DNA of 64,000 bases from an uncultured Porphyromonadaceae bacterium (lineage in GTDB: Bacteria; Bacteroidota; Bacteroidia; Bacteroidales; Paludibacteraceae). A program made the translations under genes and the position numbers. The stretch covers positions 1 through 64,000 of the forward strand of contig CASEAJ010000125.1 in the NCBI GenBank assembly GCA_949285425.1, in the 5' to 3' direction. Positions 1 through 8,108 of this stretch are shown here, piece after piece. Under the pieces are notes generated by a model. The model searched no databases. It saw nothing but the letters and a program-made list of their open reading frames with translations, and was not told the origin of the DNA. Numbering within the stretch: the first letter of the stretch is position 1; every line of letters begins with the position of its first letter.

Positions 1-63
1 CAGAGAAGTTAAGCCCTGCCGCGCCGATGGTACTGCGCAAGTGGGAGAGTAGGTCGCCGCCGT
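1..63 (+). rRNA. rrf: 5S ribosomal RNA, 3' part
   Basis: The window opens inside a 5S rRNA. The run CAGAGAAGTTAAGCCC, followed by GATGGTACTGC and the 3' segment GGGAGAGTAGGTCGCCGCC, is the conserved second half of bacterial 5S and resembles Bacteroides 5S closely. The first half, and presumably the rest of an rRNA operon on the plus strand, lie before the window. The 3' end is placed at about base 63, where the terminal helix should close; it could be off by a few bases. Confidence 0.88.
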
Positions 64-72
64 CTTTGGTGT

Positions 73-110
73 TCCCTCCGTACAGGATGCTGTGCGGAGG
101 GATTTTTTTT
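73..110 (+). terminator. Terminator of the rRNA operon
   Basis: An 8-bp perfect stem (TCCCTCCG at 73-80, CGGAGGGA at 95-102) is followed by eight T residues. It sits about ten bases after the 5S 3' end, as expected for an intrinsic terminator closing the rRNA operon. Confidence 0.85.
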
Positions 111-246
111 GCCCTCCCTTCTGCCTCCGGCTCCGCTCCGCTGCCTCAACACTCCACAACGGAAGGAGAAAGTGAAGGGGCAGGCGGTGCTTCCCTTCTC
201 CTTTTTCCTTCTTTCCGGCCCTCCTGCGCCAGCAGGGTGGAGGCTC

Positions 247-1275
247 TCATCGGGCGGATTCCGCGCGCCTGATTTCTTCTTTCGCTTTTTCCAGCCTTGA
301 AATGACGAGGTCGCACCAGGCATCGAATGCCGGGTCTTCACTCTGGCACTCGGGATGTCGGAGTATGTAGTCTACGGTTTCCTTTACTCCCCGTTCGAAG
401 CGGATGGTGGCGCAGAAGCCCGGGACAAGGCGTTTCAGCTTGCTGTTGTCAAAGACTACTGAGTTGGATTTGTCACCTATGAGTGTTCCTCGATAATCAT
501 ACTTGCCACAAGCATCAAGAAATTCGGATGATATGTGTACGGCTTTCAATTCGACCCCCAATGCCCGGGCTATGCAGGCGTATATCTGATTCCAGGTGAG
601 TGTCTCGTCTGAGGTTATCTGTACGGCTTCGCCGATGGCATGTATGTTGCTCATAAGTCCGATGAATCCTCGTGCAAAGTCGCGACTGTGTGTCATGGTC
701 CATAGTGAAGTGCCATCGCCGTGTATGATGACCGGTTTGCCTTCCAGCATGCGTTTTACAACCTGCCAGCTCTTGCCTCCATGTACACCAAGCGGTACGG
801 AACGTTCGCAGTAGGTGTGGCTGGGGCGTACGATGGTGACCGGGAAACCGTTGTTTCTGTATTGCTGCATGAGAAATTCTTCACAAGCAATTTTCTGTCG
901 GGAATATTCCCAATAAGGATTGGCAAGGGAGGTACTCTCGGATATGCGGTAGTCTGACACCGGTTTGTGGTAGGCCGATGCAGAACTGATGAAAATATAT
1001 TGGGCGGTACGTCCGTTGAATAACCGGTAGTCTCGTTGCACATGTTCTGGTGTGAAGGCGATAAAGTTGGCCACGACGTCCCATTCCATTCCTTGTATCA
1101 TGGTTTCTATCTCCGATTCGTTGTTTATGTCGGCCGTGAGCAGCCGGGCTCCGGGTGGCAGACGCTCGTTGTTGTTGCCCCGGTTTATGAGCCATAGTTC
1201 ATGACCTTGTTCAATGAGCAATTGGGATATGGAGGAACTGATGGTACCGGTTCCTCCGACAAACAATACTTTCAT
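247..1275 (-). CDS. NAD(P)-dependent epimerase/dehydratase (extended SDR family)
   Basis: This 342-residue protein is an extended short-chain dehydrogenase/reductase. It has the N-terminal Rossmann glycine motif GGTGTIS (residues 7-13), a Ser-rich segment FISSASAY near residues 95-102, and the catalytic YSRQK (YxxxK) at about 124-128, followed by the family's RPS segment. It probably acts on a nucleotide sugar or related polyol; the substrate cannot be told from sequence. I chose the ATG at 1275; an in-frame TTG two codons upstream is possible. It lies 14 bases after the transaldolase gene and is probably co-transcribed with it, which hints at sugar metabolism but does not prove it. Confidence 0.85.
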   Translation of the reverse strand: MKVLFVGGTGTISSSISQLLIEQGHELWLINRGNNNERLPPGARLLTADINNESEIETMIQGMEWDVVANFIAFTPEHVQRDYRLFNGRTAQYIFISSASAYHKPVSDYRISESTSLANPYWEYSRQKIACEEFLMQQYRNNGFPVTIVRPSHTYCERSVPLGVHGGKSWQVVKRMLEGKPVIIHGDGTSLWTMTHSRDFARGFIGLMSNIHAIGEAVQITSDETLTWNQIYACIARALGVELKAVHISSEFLDACGKYDYRGTLIGDKSNSVVFDNSKLKRLVPGFCATIRFERGVKETVDYILRHPECQSEDPAFDAWCDLVISRLEKAKEEIRRAESAR

Positions 1276-1289
1276 AGGCAAATTCTGTT

Positions 1290-2246
1290 TTATAGCATTT
1301 CTCCAAGCATGGATTCCAGTTTGATGATATCTTTGGTGAAGTTTCGTATGCCCTCGGCCAGTTTTTCGGTGGCCATGGCGTCTTCGTTCATAAGCCAGCG
1401 GAACGATTTTTCGGTGCAGTCTATTCTGCTTATGTGCTGTTTCATGGCATTTTCTTTACTCAGTTTGGGGGTTATTTCTCCTTGTGCTTCTTCAAGTTCC
1501 TTGAGCAGGGCAGGGGATATGGTCAGCAAGTCGCAGCCGGCCAGTTCCGTAATCTCTCCTATGGAGCGGAAGCTGGCCCCCATGACTTGGGTACGATAGC
1601 CGAAATGTTTGTAGTAGTTGTAAATGTCGGTGACCGATTTGACTCCCGGATCGTCACAGGGGGCTATTTCGGAAACTCCCCGGTTTTTCTTGTGCCAGTC
1701 GAGAATGCGCCCTACAAACGGTGATATCAGCGTGACGCCGGCTTCGGCGCAGCAGGCTGCCTGTGCAATGGAAAACAACAGGGTCAGGTTGCAGTGTATG
1801 CCTTCCTGTTCCAATATTTGGGCGGCCTGTATGCCTTCCCAGGTTGAGGCTATTTTGATGAGGATGCGTTCCCGGTCGGCTCCGGCCGCTTCATAAAGTT
1901 CAATGAGGTCGTGTGCCTTTCGGACGGTTCCTTGCGTGTCGAACGAGAGGCGTGCATCAACCTCGGTGGACACCCGCCCAGGAACGATTTCCAGTATCTT
2001 CAGTCCGAAGTTGACGGCTGTTTTGTCCATGGCTTTTTGTATTTGTTCCGTGCGGTCGGCCGCCGATTTCCTGGCATGGTGCAGTGCATCTTCAATAAGC
2101 GGACGATAAGCTTCGTTTTGGGCCGAAGCATAGATGAGTGATGGGTTTGTGGTCGCATCGGTAGGACGGAAAGCCATCATGGAATTGAAGTCGCCGGTGT
2201 CAGCCACAACCAGCGTACTGTTTTTTAATTGTTCGAGCAGGTTCAT
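1290..2246 (-). CDS. tal: Transaldolase
   Basis: A 318-residue class I aldolase of the TalB type, the usual length. It transfers a dihydroxyacetone unit between sugar phosphates in the non-oxidative pentose phosphate pathway. The N-terminal [11 protein letters not shown] segment (residues 28-38) and the Schiff-base lysine in KIASTWEGI (Lys131) are intact. A repeat-borne promoter (−7 at 2282-2289) lies 36 bases upstream of the ATG. The downstream SDR gene follows after 14 bases, so the two form a probable operon. Confidence 0.95.
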   Translation of the reverse strand: MNLLEQLKNSTLVVADTGDFNSMMAFRPTDATTNPSLIYASAQNEAYRPLIEDALHHARKSAADRTEQIQKAMDKTAVNFGLKILEIVPGRVSTEVDARLSFDTQGTVRKAHDLIELYEAAGADRERILIKIASTWEGIQAAQILEQEGIHCNLTLLFSIAQAACCAEAGVTLISPFVGRILDWHKKNRGVSEIAPCDDPGVKSVTDIYNYYKHFGYRTQVMGASFRSIGEITELAGCDLLTISPALLKELEEAQGEITPKLSKENAMKQHISRIDCTEKSFRWLMNEDAMATEKLAEGIRNFTKDIIKLESMLGEML

Positions 2247-2281
2247 TGCTTTTGAGATTTAAAGGGTTTTTATTGAGTTCT

Positions 2282-2313
2282 CAAAAATAGCGAAAGGTGA
2301 GCGGAGAAGCAAA
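2282..2313 (-). promoter_or_regulatory. Bacteroidetes-type promoter for tal
   Basis: On the minus strand, TTTG (2310-2313), exactly 20 bp, then TATTTTTG (2282-2289) match the Bacteroides sigma-ABfr consensus. The predicted start of transcription is near 2275, leaving a leader of about 29 bases before the tal ATG. The promoter lies inside the dispersed repeat. Confidence 0.7.
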
Positions 2314-2432
2314 CGAAAACGTAGTTTTCGATTTGAATCTCCCGAACCGCCTCCTATTTTATGGAAAAATAGCGAAAGGTGAGCGGAGAAGCAAATGAAA
2401 ACGCAGTTTTCGATTTGAATCTCTCGAACCGC
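2283..2432 (-). repeat. Dispersed promoter-bearing repeat, two tandem copies
   Basis: Two 68-bp copies (2283-2350 and 2365-2432, offset 82) are nearly identical. Each contains a GAAAAC/GTTTTC mini-hairpin and the block CGAAAGGTGAGCGGAGAAGC. The gene-proximal copy has a consensus promoter. The distal copy has the same layout, but its −7 element ends in C instead of G. A third, more diverged copy lies in front of the UbiA gene at about 47068-47138. Confidence 0.85.
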
Positions 2433-2513
2433 TATTTGCATGATGACCGTTTCATGTTGTGTTGGTGTTGTGTGGCAGGTGGTCTGCCACTGGCTGTTTG
2501 GATAAAAGTGATA

Positions 2514-2553
2514 AAAATACTATAGTTTTTTTCTCATCTTTCTATAGTATTTT
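2514..2553. repeat. Paired CTATAG dyads, 22-bp spacing
   Basis: AAAATACTATAG (2514-2525) and CTATAGTATTTT (2542-2553) form a perfect 12-bp inverted repeat. The two CTATAG hexamers start exactly 22 bp apart, the period seen in the CTATAG array at 63.4-63.6 kb. No T-run follows, so it does not look like a terminator. Confidence 0.6.
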
Positions 2554-2605
2554 CCGGATACCTCGGAAATGTGGTTGTAGGTCGGACTCCTACTCCAAGC
2601 CCTAT

Positions 2606-2645
2606 GAAAAAAGAAACAGGTTCATTTTTTACGTGAACCTGTTTC
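2606..2645 (-). terminator. Terminator of the rlmN-amidase-DUF4837-pdxA group
   Basis: A 12-bp perfect stem (GAAACAGGTTCA 2613-2624, TGAACCTGTTTC 2634-2645) is followed on the minus strand by six T residues. It lies 36 bases after the pdxA stop. Confidence 0.85.
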
Positions 2646-2680
2646 TGAATATGAAGCGTTGGGTTTATACCGTGCAAGTG

Positions 2681-3745
2681 TCATTCATCTTTCCCATTGC
2701 ACACCTTGCCGCTCGGTTTCAGCGGGTTGGCATGAATGGCTATTTCCTGCTGCCGTTTGTGGTATATGTCGTGTGCCATGTACAGGGCTTGCAGGAACGA
2801 CTGTTCCGAGGCGGTGTTCTTTCCGGCAAGGTCATAGGCGGTGCCGTGGGCCGGCGAGGTGCGTACGACGGAAAGTCCCATGGTGACGTTGACGCCGTTT
2901 TCCATGGAAAGGGCCTTGAAGGGGATGAGCCCCTGGTCGTGGTACATGGCCAGTATGGCGTCGAAACTTTTGAATTTGTCTGATCCGAAAAATCCGTCGG
3001 CCGGATAGGGGCCGGTGCATACGATGCCGAGTTCGGCCGCCTTCTTCATGGCCGGAATGATGATTGTTTCTTCTTCGGTGCCGATGACTCCCTCGTCGCC
3101 TGCATGGGGGTTCAGTCCCAGCACGGCAATGCGTGGCTTGTTGATGCCGAAGTCCTGCATCAGGGCTTCGTTGAGCACGGCCAGTTTGCCGACGATGAGT
3201 TCTTCAGACAAGGCGGCAGACACGTCTTTTACCGGAATGTGTCCGGTGACAACGGCTACGCGCATAATGTCGCTGGCAAGCATCATGACGGCATCCTTGC
3301 CCGTGCCGAATTTTTCCTGCAGGTATTCGGTGTGTCCGGGGAAATGAAAATCGTCCGATTGGATGTTCTTCTTGTTTATGGGAGCGGTGACCAGCGCATG
3401 CAGGCTCTGGTTCTGCAAGTCCTCACATGCCCGTTCCAATGCAAGGAAAGCGGCCTGGCCAGCTTCGCGGGTCGAGCGTCCGAATTCGACTTTCATTTCA
3501 TCATCGCAGCAGTTGATGATGTTGATGCGCTTCGGGTTGGCTTCGCTGACCGAGTTTATCACATTCAGGTTCATGTTCTGAATGTCCAGCTGCTTGCGGT
3601 AGAAGGCCGCTATTTTGGATGAACCGTATATGACCGGTGTGCACAGGTCGAAAATGTGGTTGTCGGTCAATGACTTGAGTATGACTTCATAGCCGATGCC
3701 GTTGATGTCGCCTTGCGTGATTCCTATGATGATTTTATCTTCCAT
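2681..3745 (-). CDS. pdxA: 4-hydroxythreonine-4-phosphate dehydrogenase
   Basis: PdxA (354 residues, normal length) oxidises 4-phosphohydroxy-L-threonine with NAD+ in de novo pyridoxal phosphate synthesis. The metal-binding histidines are visible: GHTE (His138), NPHAGDEG (His214) and MYHDQG (His269), with the conserved TGHIP near 168-171. Its ATG almost abuts the stop of the DUF4837 gene (two bases between), so it is translated as the last gene of the rlmN-amidase-DUF4837-pdxA group. The stop is followed by a strong hairpin terminator. Confidence 0.95.
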   Translation of the reverse strand: MEDKIIIGITQGDINGIGYEVILKSLTDNHIFDLCTPVIYGSSKIAAFYRKQLDIQNMNLNVINSVSEANPKRINIINCCDDEMKVEFGRSTREAGQAAFLALERACEDLQNQSLHALVTAPINKKNIQSDDFHFPGHTEYLQEKFGTGKDAVMMLASDIMRVAVVTGHIPVKDVSAALSEELIVGKLAVLNEALMQDFGINKPRIAVLGLNPHAGDEGVIGTEEETIIIPAMKKAAELGIVCTGPYPADGFFGSDKFKSFDAILAMYHDQGLIPFKALSMENGVNVTMGLSVVRTSPAHGTAYDLAGKNTASEQSFLQALYMAHDIYHKRQQEIAIHANPLKPSGKVCNGKDE

Positions 3746-3747
3746 AA

Positions 3748-4821
3748 TTATTGGTTGTTGTTTGATGGTTGTTGCGTTTTCTTGTTCCCCGTGACGTTTA
3801 TTTCGCCGATGACATTCATGTCCTGTGGCAGCTTCATGGAATGAGCCACGGCTTCGAGCGAGCGGATGGCGTTCCGTTTGTTGGTGGCCGGTGCAAACAC
3901 GAACCCTTCAATGGTGACTACCCGTTGGTTCACTTCGTCGAGCCGTGTAAGACTGTAGTACGGGCCTCCCATGGAGCCTCCGTTGAGTATTTTCCACAGT
4001 CCCCTGATTTCAGCGGCGTATTCTCCGTTGACTGTGATTTCGCGCATGATGGGGCGGGCATATTTCCACTCCGTTCCCATGTACGAGCCTTCGACTTCAC
4101 CCGGAATGTTCTGCCGCATGACCGAGTCACGTTTGGCGGTGAGATATTCATAGGTGAAAGTGTTCGGGTCGGTGTAGGGATAGGTGTATATGACCAGGTC
4201 TTGCCGGATATAGCCGCTGTTGTTGGTAATCCAGTAGAAATTGTCCTTTTGGGCCGACTGTTTCAGGTCGACTGGAATGTCCACCTGTATGCCGAATTGT
4301 TCCTGTACTTCTCTGACGGCGTTCTTGTTCAGGTCTTTTTTGTTGAAGGTCATGGTGCGTTCCCGTTCCGAGACCACGAAATATTCTGCAATTTCCTTGC
4401 CGTGTGTGGTTATGGCCTGCATGAAAGCCGAATCGCTGGGAGCGGTGACCCGCACGAAACATTGCGGGTAAGAATAGTAGTCTTTGGCATAGGCTATTTT
4501 GGCCTGCGTGTATTTTTCGGGTGAAACGTCGGCATAGAAAATGTTGCGCGACGGTTTCAGCAAGTCGCCGAAATCGCTTTGCTTGACATGGTTTATCTTG
4601 AACAGCGGTTCGGGTTGTGGCAGTCCGGGTGTGTCCTGGTCGAACAGTTCGAATACGGTTTGTCCGGCCGGAGCCTGCCACAATTCATCGTCCATGACAA
4701 CGAGCAGTTCGAAACGTGCCCCGGTGGCCGATGGCTTGACATTGCCCGAGTTCTTGCACGAAGAGGCGAAAAACGACCAAAGCAGCAAACATGCCGCGCT
4801 TGCAAAGATATGGGTTCTCAT
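3748..4821 (-). CDS. DUF4837 family lipoprotein
   Basis: This 357-residue protein starts with a signal peptide ending in a lipobox-like FFASSCKN, so it is probably an exported, lipid-anchored envelope protein. The body (FELLVVMDDELWQ near residue 37, then a duplicated alpha/beta layout) fits DUF4837, a Bacteroidetes family of unknown function. It sits between the secreted amidase (18 bases upstream) and pdxA (two bases downstream), so it is co-transcribed. No catalytic motif is obvious. Confidence 0.8.
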   Translation of the reverse strand: MRTHIFASAACLLLWSFFASSCKNSGNVKPSATGARFELLVVMDDELWQAPAGQTVFELFDQDTPGLPQPEPLFKINHVKQSDFGDLLKPSRNIFYADVSPEKYTQAKIAYAKDYYSYPQCFVRVTAPSDSAFMQAITTHGKEIAEYFVVSERERTMTFNKKDLNKNAVREVQEQFGIQVDIPVDLKQSAQKDNFYWITNNSGYIRQDLVIYTYPYTDPNTFTYEYLTAKRDSVMRQNIPGEVEGSYMGTEWKYARPIMREITVNGEYAAEIRGLWKILNGGSMGGPYYSLTRLDEVNQRVVTIEGFVFAPATNKRNAIRSLEAVAHSMKLPQDMNVIGEINVTGNKKTQQPSNNNQ

Positions 4822-4839
4822 AGGGTTGTTTTTTTATTG

Positions 4840-7800
4840 TTATCGGTTGTTCGTCGGTTCTTTTCGAACGCTTGGCTGCCCGAAAAAGTTCAGTACCGAC
4901 TCCATTAGTTTATTACGTTCGTTTTCTTCTTTTATTGTCTCAAATGGAAATCCCAGGGCACAAATCTTGTATGTTCCGGCGTCGTGCACTATCCCGGCGC
5001 TTAAATTGTTGTCGGCATAGCGGCAGATGGTGTGCCCGTTCGGTTCGGCCGGCGCTATGGCATCGGGCGATTCCACGTAGTACGAGTCGCTGTTGGGCTT
5101 GCTGTAAAGGTTGAACCTGCTTGCCGTGAAAGCCGTACAGGGCGACTGGGTCACTTTTACTGTTCCGGTCTGGCTGCCGTGTGCGTTCACCAGTTTGTAT
5201 TTCAGCACCTGGTTGGCGAACGCTATGTCATATCCTGTGGTGTCGGTGTTGTGATACAGATCCGATGCAATGTTGGCACCGCTCACCAGAAAATGTCCTC
5301 CTTGCCGGCAATATTCCGTTATTTTTTCCTGCAAAGCTAATGGAAAAGTTTTGAAATCCGGTGCCGAAAGCCTGTTTCCTATGAAAGTTTCACGTTGTTT
5401 TCCCAATATGAGGTCGACAACAGGATAGTCATTCAGGTTGATCAGACCATCGGTCACGGCTTTCCGGCTGCTTGAAACAAACGAATGTCCGGCCTTGAGA
5501 ATGGCCCGGCCGTGTGTGGCCGGATAATCGAAGGTGTTGCCGGCAACGACGACCGTTTCATAACTGCCGTGACTTGCTCCGAATCCGGGGGCATCATCAT
5601 CGGCCCAGGGAATGTCGCGCCTGAACTCATATTGGTCGCCGACAAATGCAATGTCCGACAGGTAGGGCACACCGGCATCGTCGGTGGTGATGAATCCGGC
5701 ATAGGTGCTGTCGACGGCAAAGCTGGCGGGTGCGCTTGTCCGGTCAAATCCGTTTACTACAAGCACGTTTCCCTTGCCTTGCGATGAACGGCCGGCCGAA
5801 AGGGTTTCCGATGGAAAACTTTCGCCACCCTCGTTTACGGCGGTAACCTTGAAGCTGTAGAGGTGGTCCGGGTCAAGTTTGAAACGGCAACGGTTATCGT
5901 CCAGCAGGTAGCCGTTGTCAAATCCGCTGTCATCCATTTGCATGTAGACGATATACTGCTTGGCCTGTGCGGTAGGTTCCAGCGGGTCGGTTGTCGGTTT
6001 CCAGTTCAGTTCTATTTCGCTGTCACTGACAAACCGTATGTTGAAACCTTCGACCGGGAGGGGCTGCACGGTGTAGGAGGTGCCGTCTGCCGATTCGAAA
6101 TACTTCAGCAATCCCTTGTAAATGGCCCTGCACACGGTGAAGCGGAAGCGGGGGTCAAGTCCGTAGCGCATGTCGGCGAAATTCTGGTGCGAAAGCAGTT
6201 CCAGCAACATGCTGGGTACTTCGGGCACACGCGATTCGCTGTACGACTTGTCCCAAATGCTTCGTCTCACCCACTCGGGGGCGTAGGTGAGGCGCAGGTC
6301 CGACACGATTTGTGTCTGGACAATGTCGGCCAGGTCGCGGGCAGCCAGCCGGGATGTACCGTTTTTATATACGTATTTCTTGTCGCTGTTCCGTGTGGTG
6401 CATATGACCAGCGTGCCGATGATGGAGTCGTTGCCGGTAGTTCCGGCATCGGAGTGAAAGCCGAGCGACAAGTCCACCGGCACATTCAGACCTTTGTCGT
6501 CAGGTGCAACGTCCGAGCCTCCGCTGATATAGTTTACCCAAAATCCGCGCGACTGGAAATCGTCCAGGTAGTCGTTCTCGCCACCTGTGCGGCTGTACAC
6601 ACTGTCGGGGGCACCGGCCCATTGCAGCCAGTAACGGGCTCCTTCGGTGAAACGGGGGTAGCCGCTTGTCTCCGGCCGGCAATAGGCGGCCGGAAGCAAC
6701 GCCATGGAGTCGACAGCCGCTTTGCCCTTGACAAACAGTTCCGCTTTGCGTCCGGCAAACATGCTGCGGTGTATGCGTTCGGGTATGAAAGAGTCCAGTC
6801 CGAGCCGGTAGGCCGAGTTGAGCAGGGCATAGCGTTCGTTGGGTATGGAACGGCCTTCGGCCGAAACAACCTGCAGTGTGTCGAGCAGGCGGAAGGTGGT
6901 GTCGCGCCATGTGCGCACGGCCTGCATGGCGAGCGGTGAACGTGCCATGTTGCCCATGCCTCCACCGAACTTGACGGCATCGGCTGTGACAACCTGACTT
7001 TTTTCGGTACCGTAGTTGTCCAGCACCACCTTGCCACGGTCGGAGGTGCCTTGGGCAAAATCGAAATGTCCCAGATAGAGCCAGGTTCCGCCATACATAC
7101 GCTGGTTGACTTCGAAAGAAGTCTTCCCTCCTTTGTGATGCACCGTGTATCGGGCTTTGTCGGTGCTGTTGGGCAGGCTTTTGTATGACACATAAACGGC
7201 ATACCGGCCGGCTTCAGGAATGTCGGGTATCCATTCGGCCTGGCTGGTCTTGTGCAGGTTCCCCACGGTTTCGCACACGCGGTAGGTTCCCATGCCGAAC
7301 GGGTTTTCTCCGAACAGGTAGCTGGATTTCGGATGAGCGAATCCCGCTTCCGTTCCGTCCGACCAGGTTGCACTGTTGTCATGTTCTTGATAGCGTGATG
7401 TGCTGCCGGGGGTGTCATTGTCTACAATCACTTCGTGCCGTTGTGTGTCGCGTTCGCGGGGCAGCAGCACGTTTGCCCCCGCATGTTCAAGCATGGGGAC
7501 CAGAAATGGCAGCACGTATGACTGGGTGTACAGGTCTTCGACCGTGGTGAACAGACGTGCCCGCTGCCATTCCCAACGGGCCAGATTTTGGTCGTAGTGC
7601 AATCCGTGGCTTTGCCACAGGGCAATGTGTTTGCCTTGCAGGCCTTGAGTGGGCCTGTGGGGATGCGAAGTGTTGGTGACCAGCGGCATCACTGCTTTCT
7701 CGTGCCGGAATTGCCGGTCCGCATCGGGTTGGCCGTTTCGGTAATAGTTGGGTATGAGCTGTTCAATGCGGTTATGTCCCACTTTGCATGTCAGTTTGTA

Positions 7801-8079
7801 TTGTCTGCAGGCAGGAGACAGCAGGGAGCGTATGGCACTGTATATTTCATTGACGTTTTCTTCACGGAAAGGCAGGTAACCGAGGTTTTCGTTGGTGGTT
7901 ACGGTTACCGTGCGGTTTTGTGGGTTTACGTACAGACTGCGCACCGTTACATTGCCTACCCATACTTGCCGGTTGGCTATGGCGTTCAGCGTATCACTTA
8001 TCTGCCGTTTCAGTGTGGCTTGCCCGAAGGAAAAGTGAAGTGTGCCGAACAGAAAGAGAAAAACTATGTATTTGTGCAT
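4840..8079 (-). CDS. Secreted Amidase_3-like protein with inserted golvesin-type domain and FnIII domain
   Basis: A 1079-residue exported protein with a signal peptide at 1-19. The N-acetylmuramoyl-L-alanine amidase fold (Amidase_3) appears split. WQSHGLHYD (His158) and the VEDLYTQ helix (Glu181) before LPRERD come first. A golvesin/xanthan-lyase C-terminal-like beta domain (about 238-374) interrupts. GFHSDAGTTG (His542) and PSMLLELLSHQNF (Glu627) complete the zinc and catalytic set. A fibronectin type III domain (about 675-765) and an alpha/beta domain resembling class I glutamine amidotransferases follow. Relatives are often labelled xanthan lyase; the visible motifs favour a cell-wall amidase. 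It starts 29 bases after rlmN. Confidence 0.8.
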   Translation of the reverse strand: MHKYIVFLFLFGTLHFSFGQATLKRQISDTLNAIANRQVWVGNVTVRSLYVNPQNRTVTVTTNENLGYLPFREENVNEIYSAIRSLLSPACRQYKLTCKVGHNRIEQLIPNYYRNGQPDADRQFRHEKAVMPLVTNTSHPHRPTQGLQGKHIALWQSHGLHYDQNLARWEWQRARLFTTVEDLYTQSYVLPFLVPMLEHAGANVLLPRERDTQRHEVIVDNDTPGSTSRYQEHDNSATWSDGTEAGFAHPKSSYLFGENPFGMGTYRVCETVGNLHKTSQAEWIPDIPEAGRYAVYVSYKSLPNSTDKARYTVHHKGGKTSFEVNQRMYGGTWLYLGHFDFAQGTSDRGKVVLDNYGTEKSQVVTADAVKFGGGMGNMARSPLAMQAVRTWRDTTFRLLDTLQVVSAEGRSIPNERYALLNSAYRLGLDSFIPERIHRSMFAGRKAELFVKGKAAVDSMALLPAAYCRPETSGYPRFTEGARYWLQWAGAPDSVYSRTGGENDYLDDFQSRGFWVNYISGGSDVAPDDKGLNVPVDLSLGFHSDAGTTGNDSIIGTLVICTTRNSDKKYVYKNGTSRLAARDLADIVQTQIVSDLRLTYAPEWVRRSIWDKSYSESRVPEVPSMLLELLSHQNFADMRYGLDPRFRFTVCRAIYKGLLKYFESADGTSYTVQPLPVEGFNIRFVSDSEIELNWKPTTDPLEPTAQAKQYIVYMQMDDSGFDNGYLLDDNRCRFKLDPDHLYSFKVTAVNEGGESFPSETLSAGRSSQGKGNVLVVNGFDRTSAPASFAVDSTYAGFITTDDAGVPYLSDIAFVGDQYEFRRDIPWADDDAPGFGASHGSYETVVVAGNTFDYPATHGRAILKAGHSFVSSSRKAVTDGLINLNDYPVVDLILGKQRETFIGNRLSAPDFKTFPLALQEKITEYCRQGGHFLVSGANIASDLYHNTDTTGYDIAFANQVLKYKLVNAHGSQTGTVKVTQSPCTAFTASRFNLYSKPNSDSYYVESPDAIAPAEPNGHTICRYADNNLSAGIVHDAGTYKICALGFPFETIKEENERNKLMESVLNFFGQPSVRKEPTNNR

Positions 8080-8108
8080 GAAATAAAAGTGAAACTATCG
8101 CTTGACAG

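Larger units (their letters stand above)
2247..2680. other. Gene-free interval between tal and pdxA
   Basis: No credible gene. From left to right it holds the tal promoter inside a duplicated 68-bp repeat (2283-2432), a short hairpin (GTGGCAG/CTGCCAC, 2472-2490), a pair of CTATAG-centred dyads 22 bp apart (2514-2553) and the pdxA terminator (2606-2645). Confidence 0.7.

Noticed and set aside
1-246. Small proteins encoded over the 5S terminator region (frames at 9-341, 27-272)
   Set aside because: They overlap the 5S rRNA and its terminator and have low-complexity Arg/Pro/Ser composition.
5863-6939. 358-codon open frame antisense to the amidase gene
   Set aside because: The amidase frame carries the ordered catalytic motifs and a signal peptide. 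The antisense product shows no domain.
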